Assembly (NCBI GenBank): GCA_025685495.1
Contig: JAJNMT010000270.1
Location: 372,001 to 436,000 of the forward strand
Length of the DNA: 64,000 nucleotides
Direction: 5' to 3'
Source: Huntiella abstrusa
Lineage: Eukaryota; Ascomycota; Sordariomycetes; Microascales; Ceratocystidaceae
This document shows positions 43,844 to 54,249 of the stretch, piece after piece. Made by a program: the position numbers and the translations under genes. The notes beneath the pieces were generated by a model. That model saw nothing but the letters and a program-made list of their open reading frames with translations. It had not been told where the DNA came from and did no database searches. Numbering within the stretch: the stretch's first letter is position 1; every line of letters starts with the position of its first letter.

Positions 43844-45132
43844 CTATAATTCGTCCTTCTCCGACTTCATGGGTTCCACCGCTTGTTTAGTGGCGACGAT
43901 GGGGATGTCACTTTCGTGTGATGGGGCATCGACCTGGGTTTTCTGCCCCTCTAGAACATCGCCCTCTAGTGAGATCTCTGCGACTTCTTCCAAGACCTCG
44001 TCGACAACCACCTCCTCTGTCACGCCTTCGATAATCTCACCAACAGACTTCACCAGTGGAAGATCCTCATCCTGCTTCGTCTCTTCCACAACCTTTGCTG
44101 AGTCCTTGTCGGTTCTAATAACCGGCACCTCGTCACTAATTCCTACTACTTTCACTGTATCTTCTCCAACCAGCACTTCCTCTCCTTTCCCCTTACCCGC
44201 TATATTTCTCGCCACATTAATTCCCGTACCCCCAGTCTTATAAACCATCTTCAAAGGTAACCAAACAAACCACCACATCGGACCATAAAGAATCCGCCTA
44301 AAGAAAAGCCACGCTGCCACCACTACTAACATTTTAAATGTCATTTGTAAATACCAAGTGTCGCTCTTTTGCGCCTTAACCAACACGTTGATCAAATCCT
44401 TGCTCGCTTTGAACCGTGTCTGCATGTTTCCATACGTCCCTTCTAACTCTTTAAGGGCGTTGGATGACTCCTCTAAAGTTTGCTGGGCATAGTGACTTCT
44501 ATCAAGCTCTTGGGTAATTGACTGGAACGTCTTTCGTAACTCCGCAGTGAACTCGCTCGACGCACCGACAGTCCGTTGTTCCTCGGTCGTCAATGATGTA
44601 TTTTTTGTATGTACGCCAAATGGATTATTCCGTCGTGGTGGCGGTACAGCAGGGTCGGTGGACGGTTCATCGTCAGCTGGTGGATCTGACGTACAGGCCT
44701 GAATAAGCAGATATCTCTCGCTCTTTTGCGCCGCAACAACCCGCTTATGTAACGCAACCTGCCCATCGCGAAACTTATACCGGCAACTAAGCACAACAGT
44801 CAGCGCAATTCTACCAATCGTATGTATAAAACTCACCTCGCAAGTTCCTTTCCCAACGTGGCAATCCCCTCCTTCAATCGCGTCTGCATATCCCCCACGA
44901 CAAGGTCCTGTACAGTCTCCTTCAGGTATTCCAGATCCTCTTCGCCATCACGGATCATTTGGCCAATTTCTCCTGTGATCTCATTACATATAGACTCCGG
45001 GCTAGCATCGAGAGAAAATGGCGAATCTGGAGAAGAGAGGTCGTGTGTTTGTGCGAGGTGTACCAGCTTTGCGATTTCTGACACTTCGCGATGGAGTGAG
45101 TCCATCATAGCTTGAATCTGGTCAACATGCAT
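43844..45132 (-). CDS. SEC20: Sec20 SNARE of Golgi-to-ER retrograde traffic, with C-terminal KDEL
   Basis: ER Qb-SNARE that works with Ufe1, Use1 and Sec22 and the Dsl1 tether to receive COPI vesicles. Exons on the minus strand are 44837..45132 and 43844..44786 (50-nt intron), giving 412 residues. It starts with an N-terminal helical tether-binding part and a Sec20-type SNARE motif about 175-250 (EFTAELRKTFQSITQELDRS, ..LEESSNALKELEGTY). A membrane anchor follows about 265-300 (MLVVVAAWLFFRRILYGPMWW). The long acidic luminal tail ends in Glu-Lys-Asp-Glu-Leu. A C-terminal H/KDEL retrieval signal is also seen in yeast Sec20. This fixes orientation (tail in the lumen) and supports the call. It shares a 332-bp divergent promoter with mL53. 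Confidence 0.88.
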
Positions 45133-45464
45133 GGCGTAAATGGTGGTGTATAAATCGGTATAGTCGGGCTTGTGTGTATTCGTATTTATCGTCAGGTATC
45201 AACAAAATTATCTTCAATAATCAGACATCAAAAATCCCAACCAATGCATCTCGCTTCCACAGCTTTGGTAGCTTTCAGCTAAATCGCTGGCCAACTAAAA
45301 CCAATGACGTCGCAATCCTAATAAAGCCAGCATGCACGGCTGACTAATCATGGGTATTGTGTAACCCTAAAGAAAATGTAGGAAGATACCATCGAGATGA
45401 ACCGACATCCGGGGCTTGTCACGAGCAGACTCGTATCTCAGCAACCGTACACACAACCACCAAA
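45133..45464. promoter_or_regulatory. Divergent promoter of SEC20 and mL53
   Basis: 332 bp between two opposite start codons, no coding evidence. Transcription must start in both directions from here; specific sites were not resolved. Confidence 0.5.
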
Positions 45465-45829
45465 ATGCTCACCAAGTTTATGACCGAGGTCACCTCGCGT
45501 CTCAACCCGTTCTCCCCGCTCTCACGGGCGACTCGCCTTTTCCTTTCTCAGATCCCACCGCATGCGCGGGCTGGAGGGTTGGTTGTCAACACGACGCTGC
45601 TCCCACGGAACAGTACGGAGCCACCCAAGTTGGTAGTTAAGTTTAGTAAGTTTTTTCATGATTTTTGGGAGTATGGGTTGGCGAGATTGGTTACTGACAG
45701 GCCGTGACTTCAGAGGATGGAATGGTCATGGATTTGCCTTGCGATAAGATTACCATTAAGGATTTGACCGAAGAGGTTGACCGTCATTCGAGAGCGTTGC
45801 AGAAGAAGGCGGATTTGGCAGATGCTTAA
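45465..45829 (+). CDS. Mitochondrial large-subunit ribosomal protein mL53 (MRPL44 type)
   Basis: Small thioredoxin-like protein of the mitochondrial large ribosomal subunit. Exons 45465..45645 and 45714..45829, with a 68-nt intron (GTAAGT..TTCAG), give 98 residues, the same size as yeast Mrpl44. N-terminal MLTKFMTEVTSRLNPFSP matches the family pattern of M-I/L-T-K-x-x-T-x-V...NPF. It continues with RLFLSQIPP, a conserved junction VKFKDG at the splice, and EEVDRHSRALQKKADL near the C-terminus (H-S-R also in the family). Acts in mitochondria. Confidence 0.88.
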
Positions 45830-46126
45830 GGATTTGAGCTGGGGATGAAACATGACGTGCTATACCCGTCGTGATACTTGTACATTAGATTGGCGATAGA
45901 CGAAACCTTATTATCCGTTGAGTTGGTCAAGAATGAAGGGCATGGTCTGACTCTCGGTGAGAGACTTCCTTTGCATTAGTGTAAGCTACCAGAAGACAAT
46001 ACAAACATCATCACATCACACAATTCAATCCATGATTTTGGTATAATTTTGTTCATTCATTAAACGCTACTCTACAAGTCATGGCTTAACAGACACAACC
46101 ACCGAAACTCAGAGACGAGCCAGGAT

Positions 46127-47384
46127 TTACGCCGAAGCACCAGAGATGAAGAACCACTTGTCAATGGAAGCATCAATCTTGGCAGGAGGAAGCTCCTGGT
46201 GGGCGGGGATGGCAGGGGTCTCGGCAGCAGAGATCTGAGCGGGAGAGTTGGCAACAGTCAGGTTGGTGGTAAGGACACCAGGCTGCTGAACGGCACCAGA
46301 GACAAGGCGGGTCCAGGCCTCGTTGCACTCGTTGATGACATCAGCGGCGTAGGCCTTGTTCTTGCACTCGCCAGTGAAGGCGAAGGAGTTCTCGGGCTTG
46401 CCATCGGGAATCTTGTAGATGCGGAACCACTCGTTGGTCGCACGGAGAAGGCCAGGAAGGTGGCGCTCAACGTCCTCAACGTCGTTCAGCTTGGAGGCGA
46501 GCGGGTCGTTGACGTCAATGACAATGACCTTCCAGTCAGTCTCATCCTCGTCGAGCAGGGCCATGACACCAAGGACCTTGACCTGCTTGACCTGGCCGGT
46601 GTAACCGACAAGCTCACCGATCTCGCAAACATCGAGCGGGTCGTTGTCACCCTTGGCCTTGGTCTCGGGGTGGGCAACGTTGGGGTCCTCCCAGGTCTAG
46701 TGGCGGCAAACTTTGGTTAGCCAGGGGCCATCATGGTAACACAAGATTGAGTACGATCTCAAAAACATACCTGGGGGAAGGCACCGTAGTTCCACAGGTA
46801 ACCCTTGTGGGGGAAGCAGTTGCGGACGAAGCGGAGCTTGCCCTTCTTGATGTCCTGCTTGATGGGGTTGAGGGGCTCATCCTTGGAGATCTAGATTGGA
46901 GATGCGAGGTTAGATAAGGCTGTATGGGAACACGAGGCTTTAAGGTCCGTTAAACTCGGTGAATTCGACAACATTCTAGCTTGATGGCGTGATGCATTGG
47001 CGCTTGGTGGGGTAGAAAACGGTTCAGTCGCTAGCTTAGAAGCTAGCACCCCAACTCAAAGAGGAAATAACCAACAAGAGCATCTGATTGTTGTGGATGA
47101 GATACTTATGGCAATTGCCCAAAAGATGCTCAGCAAACATAAATAGAACTCGAGGAACGACAACCGAGTACAACAGTACCGCTAAAGAGTAATAAACATA
47201 CCTCCTGCTTGGCGTTGGTCCAGCGGGGGATCTCAACGACCATGTTCAGAATGGTCTTCTCGGCATTGGCGTAGAGAGGAATGTCGTGGAAGGGGGAGAT
47301 GACCTGGCCATCCTTCTCGATGTAGACGCGGTGCTCCAGGGTGTTGGCAGCACCGATCTTGCGAACAGTGTAGGGGGAAGACAT
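46127..47384 (-). CDS. IPP1: Soluble inorganic pyrophosphatase
   Basis: Hydrolyses pyrophosphate to two phosphates with Mg2+, pulling biosynthetic reactions forward. Exons on the minus strand are 47202..47384, 46771..46890 and 46127..46696, with introns of 311 and 74 nt, giving 290 residues from ATG 47384. Family I motifs: YTVRKIGAANTLEHRVYIE, EIPRWTNAK, NYGAFPQTWEDP, and the metal-binding signature GDNDPLDVCEIG (D-x-D-P-x-D). KVIVIDVNDP follows. The same frame stays open upstream to an ATG at 47858, which would add 158 residues with a mitochondrial-type leader, giving 448 residues. I use the short form because its start matches the family, but both may be made. The first intron is long and holds a perfect hairpin. 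Confidence 0.95.
47030..47047. repeat. Perfect 8-bp inverted repeat inside the first IPP1 intron
   Basis: GCTAGCTT and AAGCTAGC separated by two bases form a potential hairpin in the 311-nt intron. It could influence splicing; no protein site is claimed. Confidence 0.6.
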
Positions 47385-48614
47385 CTCGGCGGGTGTCAAG
47401 TGACGGTTCGGATGTACTGGATAGTGTTTAGAAAAGCGATTGAGTGAAGCAATTTGGTTTGCAAGCTGGCGGGCTCGACGGACAGAGGGGGAAGAAGAAG
47501 AAGAGAAGGAATCAGAACTGGGCGACCCGCTCCAAGAAGTAGGGGAACGCCCATCACTGTAAGCCAAGCTAGCAGCAGCACTGGCCGACGAAGGAGGGGC
47601 ACCAGCAGGCGTGGAGGGGCTCTTCTTGGGGGCATGGGGAGCCATGGCGGCCAATCGCGACTTGGGGAGGGCCAGGGGCGACTTTCCGCGACGGCTGTTG
47701 CCAGGTGTGTCTTTGAAGTTACCGGCACTGTGTGAGAATGAACGGTATTGCGCAGAGCGTGTGAATAGAGTGGAGACTTCCAAAGTAAAAGCTTTTGCGT
47801 GTGACAAGCTATATGCGGTTGAAAGCTGCATATGACGAGCAGCAACAGTGTATGACATTACAAAAAAAACAAAGGCAAAAAAGAAAAAGTAATGAGGTGG
47901 TCAATGAGTGACTAAAAAGGAGCTTCGGCTCTTCTGTGCCTGAACGCCTGCGCCGGTTCCAGGGTCTCGTTGATGTGCCGATTGCGGTGACTCGCTCGTG
48001 TGCCGGGAATTATTCTTCAACCAATTCTACATTTTGCCGGTACCGTCCATAAATTTTGTAGCAACCACCTTGACGAGAGCGGGTCTGTTAATGTTCCATC
48101 ACCAAGATAACACAGTCTTGACACGGAGTTGGACACTGTCCTGACAGCTGGCAAGGGGCCTGCCCCTCCGGGGGTTTATGCCTGGTTGAGCTCTGACGCC
48201 ATCGGATGCATGCAATAAATACACTGACGCAAGCAAACGAAAGGCGGGGCTCCCCTCTGCTAATGTCTTGTTTCAATGCAGCTTGGATGGGCACTGGTGG
48301 CATTTATACAGCTTACAGGCATCGGGAGTCCGAAGAGCATGCGGGGTGGCGGGAAGAAGCGCATGGAACCGTAGAAGAGGGTTAGCCACAACCCTAGTCA
48401 GACTCTTACACGGTTATCGATAGCGACTCATTCAGGCCTAAAAAATCCACATCTCGATATCGCCGGCGAACTCCAGGCCCACAGGCCAAATCCTAAGGGT
48501 AAAGGCGACAACCATTGTTTTGTTTCGCAGCATGTGAACAAAGAGCACCCGCTCTCTGCATTACCATCTTCATAGTGTCTTTGCGACATGCTGGTTGCCT
48601 TTTTGCGCAGATTA
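47385..48614. other. Divergent region between IPP1 and DUS2
   Basis: About 1.2 kb. The first 474 bp (to 47858) stay open in the IPP1 frame and may encode an alternative N-terminus. The rest (47859..48614) has no supported gene; a 71-codon minus frame at 48088..48303 has no family resemblance. Should include the promoter of DUS2 and of any long IPP1 transcript. An in-frame ATG at 48588 would add nine residues to DUS2. Confidence 0.45.
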
Positions 48615-49990
48615 ATGGCAACTCCAGTCAAACATGTTCCCATCCCCCCTCGCGGGGTGGATTATCGCAACAAGTTGGTGCTTGCGCCTATGGTGCGCTC
48701 CGGCGAGCTGCCTTCCCGTCTAATGGCTTTACATTACGGCGCTGATCTCGTATGGAGTGAGTATCTCTTGATTCAACCTTGATTGTCTTATCCCCTGTCT
48801 AACCTATGTGTAACTATCAAACAGGCCCGGAAACTGTCGACCGCGCACTCATTGGCACCACCCGCCTTGTCAACCCACGCACCGGCACTGTCGATTTTGT
48901 GCGCACTCCTTCTTACGGTGCTGGTCAGGAAAAGCCTGACAATGTCAAACCTAGTGTTATCTTCAGTCTCCACCCCGAACTCGAGGCCAACAAACTTATT
49001 TTCCAAGTCGGCACAGCTGATGCGGACCGCGCCGTTGAGGCTGCCCGGGTCATCGCCGCCGATGTGGCCGGAATCGACGTCAACGCCGGCTGCCCCAAGT
49101 CTTTCAGTACATCCGGCGGCATGGGTGCGGCCCTCCTCCAGACTCCCGAAAAGCTAGCTGGTATCTTGGAGGCATTAGTCGAGAAAATTGTGCCGGAATT
49201 CAACATTGGAATCAGTGTCAAGATCCGTCTCCTTGAAACGCCCGAGAAGACCGAAGCTCTTGTCCGTCGCCTTTGCGCCACGGGAATCACCGCGCTTACA
49301 ATTCACTGCCGCACCACTCCTATGCGACCCAGACAGCCCGCTATCCGTGAACAGTTGACGATGATCCGCACCGTCTGTCACGAATATGGTGTCGCCTGTC
49401 TTATGAACGGCGATGTTCTTTCGCGCGATCACTCGGTTCCCCTCATCGAGGAATTCGGTGTCGACGGCGCAATGATTGCCCGTGCCGCCGAGGAAAACCC
49501 CAGCTGCTTCCGCACCAAGGCCGATGGTGGCCTGGCCCACTGGAGTGAAACTAGCCGGAAGTACATACGCTATGCGCTTGATGTGGACAACAAGTTCACC
49601 AACACAAAGTACCTACTTGCCCAAATGGTTCCAGGAAAAGAGCACACTACCTACCAGGGCCTAACCCGTTCCCGCAACTACACTCAGCTTGTCGACGCCT
49701 TTGGGTTTTCTGAGTTGCGCACCGACGCTGTCGAACTTGATGCCCACCTAGGTATTTCCGATCGAGACTCGGGAAAGGTCGACAAGCACCGGGCTGAAAA
49801 AGTTGCCAAGATCAACCAACATGCAGCCAACGCCACCAAGTCAAGTGTCACTGCCGCTGCTGGTGGAAAGACTGAAGAGCGCCAAAAGAAGCCACCGTTG
49901 TCACAGCGGGGTGTCTCTTCAGCCGGAGCTACCAAGGCTACCGAAAAGCCAGCTGAACCAGTGGCTGAAGCTGCCTCCGTGGCATTGTAG
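48615..49990 (+). CDS. tRNA-dihydrouridine synthase (Dus2 / Smm1 type)
   Basis: FMN- and NADPH-dependent enzyme that reduces uridine to dihydrouridine in the tRNA D-loop; Dus2 modifies U20. Exons 48615..48756 and 48825..49990 with a 68-nt intron give 435 residues. TIM-barrel motifs: NKLVLAPMVRSGELPSRLMAL, YGADLVWSPETVD across the splice, VIFQVGTADADRA-type strand, GIDVNAGCPKSFST with the catalytic Cys, GGMGAALL, VKIRLL, and HCRTTPMRPRQPA. An FMN-phosphate strand is GAMIARAAEENPS. The C-terminal 60 residues are Ala/Lys-rich and probably disordered. The VRSGELPSRLMALHYGADLV start separates Dus2 from Dus1/3/4. Confidence 0.92.
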
Positions 49991-50282
49991 AATATAGTTG
50001 TTTGTTAAACCATCACGATACCAAAAAGTCTGCCAGATTGAGCGCGGCAGCCGGAGTTTTCACCTTCTAGATTAGTCACTTACATAAACATGCACATTGC
50101 ATCCTACCATTCCTTTTTTTGAATATTTTCGATTGCAACAGAAGAAATGTGTTTGTCAACGCTCTCTATCGAAACACAAACAATATAAACTATAGTACAG
50201 GGCACAAACAAATAGACTCCTATTCCGTCGGATGTCTCATCTGCTGTCCTTCTCTCCGCAACTCCCTACTCAAAGCATCGAC

Positions 50283-51323
50283 TTATTTGCCCTGCTTCAC
50301 CCAGCCCTCAATGGTTTCTCTAACGCTGGTGACAGAGTTATCAACGTACTGCAGACCGATATCCTTGTGAACTCTGGCAAAGGAGATACTCTTGAGAATA
50401 CCCTCGCGGATCTGAGTGTGACCCTCGGCAATAGCTGGTACCTTTTGCTCGTACTTCCACGCCAAATCACCAACATTACGCGACGTCACTGGCAAGAAAG
50501 TCCATGACGCACCCAGACCAAACGCCACGGGGAACAGAGCCCGGAAAACGACATTCCGGTTACGCGCCACAATGGTGCCAGCCATAGCAGCAACCAGCAC
50601 GTAGACAGCACCGGGAAGCACCTTTTCACCGGTCTCCTTAGCAGGCGCCAAAGAGGCAATGGTGCCAGTGAAGGACTGTTCAAGGTTGAAGACCTTAGAC
50701 ATGGCGCCGTTGACGGCATCTTCCGCGGCCACGGCGTATCCGTGGAGAAGGATACGGCCCTTGCCGATCTGGACGGCCAGACGGTCGGTAGGGGTGGGGC
50801 CACGTGCGGGTCTGTTGGTGGGGGCGGCTTCCGAGGGGGCGGCAGAGGTGAAGAAGGACTTGGTGGGGGTAGCGGCGGCAGTTTCGGCGGCGGGGGCGGG
50901 GGTTGGCACGTCGTCGTCGTAGATAGGCTTGCGGTCCTGCAATTGGCGGATGGACGTGGTTAGTGGCCATTGGGAATTGCCGGGATGGAGTGAAACGGTT
51001 AGGAAAGCGGCCGGTTAGGGTGGGTACACACCTGGATGCTGTGGGACGCCTCAGCGTAGGCAATCTCGGGGCGCAGGGCATAACCGGCCATCAGACCGGT
51101 CGCGGCCAACGGCGCCAAGGCACTCTATAGCGCAAATAGAGTCAGCTCATATATTCAACCAATCTCCCCGAATCCAATTGGTCCATCATATCAATCATCA
51201 AAGCAATCCTCCTCCATGTAAACGAAAAAAAAACACCACAGCCCAATATCACGAACAATCATATTCCTTCCCCGCCCAAGCCCATAATATCCTTACCTGC
51301 CGCAAAAACACACGGGCAGCCAT
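50283..51323 (-). CDS. MICOS complex subunit Mic26/Mic27 (apolipoprotein O family)
   Basis: Inner-membrane subunit of the MICOS complex that shapes cristae junctions. Exons on the minus strand are 51297..51323 (27 nt), 51032..51124 (93 nt) and 50283..50936, with introns of 172 and 95 nt, giving 257 residues. Residues 1-30 form a presequence-like leader (MAARVFLRQSALAPLAATG). A Pro/Ala-rich spacer with RKPIYDDD follows, then the family domain: LLHGYAVAAEDAVNGAMSKV, glycine-rich hydrophobic segments (PGAVYVLVAAMAGTIVARN; ALFPVAFGLGASW), and a C-terminal helix ending VDNSVTSVRETIEGWVKQ. It sits head to head with the mitochondrial peptidase OCT1. Confidence 0.88.
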
Positions 51324-51768
51324 GGTGAACAGCAATCGTGCAACTGGGAAAAAGCAATAGAATCGACGGGACAGAACGAGCAACGCGGGCTGTACAGCCA
51401 GACCGGAGCTTCAGAGAATATTTCGGCCTCTCTGGGTCGTGAGGGTACGACCGGGGTTGCAGCGGTTAAACTGTGGTTAAATGTTCAACGTTGTCGAAAT
51501 TGCTCGGAACCAAGCGTCATTTTGGCCGGCTAGGTAAACGACCAAGACGGATTTGGCAGGAACCCTTGTGTTCCCTGAGGTTAAACAGCAGGTCTAAAGT
51601 GCAGAAACCAAACTTGCCATAAAAGTCAAAAAGAGTGGGCCAGTTTGTATGATTTAAGCAGCTGCATGTTGTGGTGACCCTATAAAGTAAGTTTTTTTTA
51701 CTTTGCTCTCACCACGGGTATTCATCTTGTACCCTTCCTTTTGGTCAGATCAGCCTACATTCATTACT
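51324..51768. promoter_or_regulatory. Divergent promoter of MIC26/27 and OCT1
   Basis: 445 bp between the starts of two mitochondrial genes. TATAAA lies at about 51681, roughly 90 bp before the OCT1 ATG. No coding evidence; an upstream open frame in the OCT1 register has only a TTG start and is not used. Confidence 0.45.
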
Positions 51769-54249
51769 ATGATTAAAGCGAGACTTGCTCGCTCTGGTTC
51801 GACGGCATCCCCCTCATGGGTTTGTCGGTCTTGCTCGGCACTTCCCAAATATCATTCTTTACGCTCATTACCAGTTTCACGATGCCTATCGACGACTTCG
51901 GCTGAGTCTGCTTGGACTCGCAAACCAGTTCATGCCCCACCACCGCCAAATCGCCGTCCGCTAGCAACAGCCAGTGCCGCCGCACCAGTCGATACCTCAA
52001 TCTCACATGTCCATGATGACCAAACCCTTCGGGACTTTTTCGATGTCCCACGGAGCAATATAATGGCTTCAATAGCCAGCTGGGCTCAGAAAAGTACCGG
52101 TCTTTTCAACAATCGGTTTTTGACCAACCCACAAGGCTTTATAACATTCGCTCAGATAAACTTGGAAAAGGCACAAGCTATTGTACGGAAGGTAGCGGAA
52201 GCTCACACCATTGCTGCTTATAGTGAGATTGTCCGCGATCTCGATCGTCTCAGTGACTTGCTTTGTCGTGTGCTTGACCTCTGTGATTTTGTACGCATGA
52301 CCCATCCCGACACAGGTATACAGGAAGCTGCTAGTCATGCTTGGGCTATGGCATACCAATACATGAATGAGCTCAATACGATGCCGATGCTCCATGATCA
52401 GTTAGACCTTGCCATTAACAGCCCCGCTGTGTCTGATAAGTGGACGGATGAAGAAAGGGCTGTAGCAGAGATTCTCAGAAACGACTTCAGAAAATCTGGA
52501 ATTCACCTGCCCGTCAAGCAGCGAACACGCTTTGTCGATCTTACGCAGAAAATCTCGAAGTCTGGAACTATCTTCGTCTCGCAGGCCGAGCCTGCTATTT
52601 CAACGCTCACTTTACCAGCTTCGAGCTTTGTGGGGTTGTATCCCCAACTTGCCTCTTCGATGACACACAATGGCAAGCTCCATTTGCCACTTCTCGGCCG
52701 TGAAGCAGCATTAGCGCAGCGTACAGTCACCAATGAAGATTGCCGAAAGGCGATCTACTCGGCTCAGCGTACGGCTTCTCAAAGTACGATTCGGGCACTA
52801 GAGGATATGCTCAAGGCTCGTGCTGAGCTTGCGAGTCTTGTTGGATTCCAAAGTTACTCTGATCATGCTTTGAGAGATCGCATGATGGCGAGAAATCCCT
52901 CAGATGTCAAGGAATTCTTAATGGCTCTTCGGAAGCACAACTTGCCACTAGCGCAACAGGAGTTGGACTTTCTGACAGCCCGAAAGCAGCAACACGTCAA
53001 GGATCCAAAAGTCAAACTGAATTCTTGGGACAAGGACTTTTACATCCAAAGCACGCGCAATGAGATGCGCGGCAAGGACAAGTACCAGAGTTCTATGGAT
53101 GACTACTTTTCAGTTGGTACTGTCATGCAGGGTATGTCGCGTCTCTTTAACCGCCTCTACGGTATTCGGTTCGTGCCAGGTGACACGGAGACCGGTGAGA
53201 CGTGGCATCCTGAGGTGCGTCGCCTAGATGTTATAGATGACCATGGCAACAAGCTTGCCGTTTTATACTGCGACTTGTTCTCAAGACCCGGTAAAGCCTC
53301 AAACCCTGCTCACTACACACTACGCTGTGCCCGTGAAATTCCTCAGTCTGAAGTGGCCTATGCAGCTACACAAATGGGTAGTTACGGCTTGCCACCCTTC
53401 GCCACACCCGAAGAGGCAGCTAACGACGGTATGGCATCAGCGGTAAGAGATGGAGTTTTACGTCAGTTGCCGACTATTGCGTTGGTATGCGACTTCCATA
53501 AAGACGGTAATGCCCGGGGGAAGAAGCCGGCCACTCTAGACTTTCATCAGGTTGAGACGCTATTCCACGAAATGGGCCATGCTGTACACTCGATTCTTGC
53601 GCAGACCAAGTTCCAGAATGTTGCGGGTACCCGTTGTGCCACGGATCTGGCTGAGCTACCGTCTACTTTGATGGAGCACTTTGCTGCTGATCCGTCTGTT
53701 CTCGGGTTATTTGCCCGGCACTGGCAGACTGATGAGCCCTTGCCGTACCAAATGGTTGCCCACAAGATCCGCCTAGAGAAACGCTTCGAGGGTCTTGATA
53801 CTGAACATCAATTGATTCTCGCCCTGTTAGATCAAGAATACCACTCCGGGCAAGCCGGTCAACCGGGCTTCAAGTCAACCCAGATATTCGCTGAGCTTGA
53901 GCGTAAATATGCCGTTGCCCCGCCAGATCCGCAAGGAACTTGCTGGCAGGGCTTCTTTGGCCACTTATATGGATATGGAGCTACTTATTACAGCTATCTA
54001 TTCGATCGGGTTTTGGCGGAGCGGGTGTGGCGGAAGGTGTTTAAGGCGGGTGAAGGCGGTGGAGCTATAAACCGGGAGAATGGTGAACAGTTCAAGGAGA
54101 ATCTATTGAGGTGGGGTGGTAGTCGGGACCCATGGAAGTGTGTTGCGGATACGTTACAGGATCAGAGATTGGAGAATGGCGGGAAGGAAGCTATGGCTAT
54201 TGTTGGAAGTTGGGGGATCAAGGACGACCATGTGAAAATGGGCTTGTAA
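51769..54249 (+). CDS. OCT1: Mitochondrial intermediate peptidase (octapeptidyl aminopeptidase 1)
   Basis: M3-family zinc metallopeptidase of the matrix that removes an N-terminal octapeptide from imported precursors already cut by the main processing peptidase. A single exon from ATG 51769 gives 826 residues; the open frame extends upstream only from a TTG. The N-terminal 50 residues are rich in Arg, Ser and Ala, a clear presequence (MIKARLARSGSTASPSW). The thimet-like helical domain includes GFQSYSDHALRDRMM. The catalytic HExxH variant is in FHEMGHAVHSILAQT (His-Glu-x-x-His), followed by VAGTRCATDLAELPSTLMEHF. The C-terminal GYGATYYSYLFDRVLAERVW is typical of MIP. Length is normal. Confidence 0.96.
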   Translation: MIKARLARSGSTASPSWVCRSCSALPKYHSLRSLPVSRCLSTTSAESAWTRKPVHAPPPPNRRPLATASAAAPVDTSISHVHDDQTLRDFFDVPRSNIMASIASWAQKSTGLFNNRFLTNPQGFITFAQINLEKAQAIVRKVAEAHTIAAYSEIVRDLDRLSDLLCRVLDLCDFVRMTHPDTGIQEAASHAWAMAYQYMNELNTMPMLHDQLDLAINSPAVSDKWTDEERAVAEILRNDFRKSGIHLPVKQRTRFVDLTQKISKSGTIFVSQAEPAISTLTLPASSFVGLYPQLASSMTHNGKLHLPLLGREAALAQRTVTNEDCRKAIYSAQRTASQSTIRALEDMLKARAELASLVGFQSYSDHALRDRMMARNPSDVKEFLMALRKHNLPLAQQELDFLTARKQQHVKDPKVKLNSWDKDFYIQSTRNEMRGKDKYQSSMDDYFSVGTVMQGMSRLFNRLYGIRFVPGDTETGETWHPEVRRLDVIDDHGNKLAVLYCDLFSRPGKASNPAHYTLRCAREIPQSEVAYAATQMGSYGLPPFATPEEAANDGMASAVRDGVLRQLPTIALVCDFHKDGNARGKKPATLDFHQVETLFHEMGHAVHSILAQTKFQNVAGTRCATDLAELPSTLMEHFAADPSVLGLFARHWQTDEPLPYQMVAHKIRLEKRFEGLDTEHQLILALLDQEYHSGQAGQPGFKSTQIFAELERKYAVAPPDPQGTCWQGFFGHLYGYGATYYSYLFDRVLAERVWRKVFKAGEGGGAINRENGEQFKENLLRWGGSRDPWKCVADTLQDQRLENGGKEAMAIVGSWGIKDDHVKMGL

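Noticed and set aside
48088..48303. 71-codon minus-strand frame upstream of DUS2
   Set aside because: Cys/Gln-rich translation without signal peptide or family pattern.
51703..51768. 22-residue upstream extension of OCT1
   Set aside because: Begins at TTG; ATG 51769 starts a good mitochondrial presequence.
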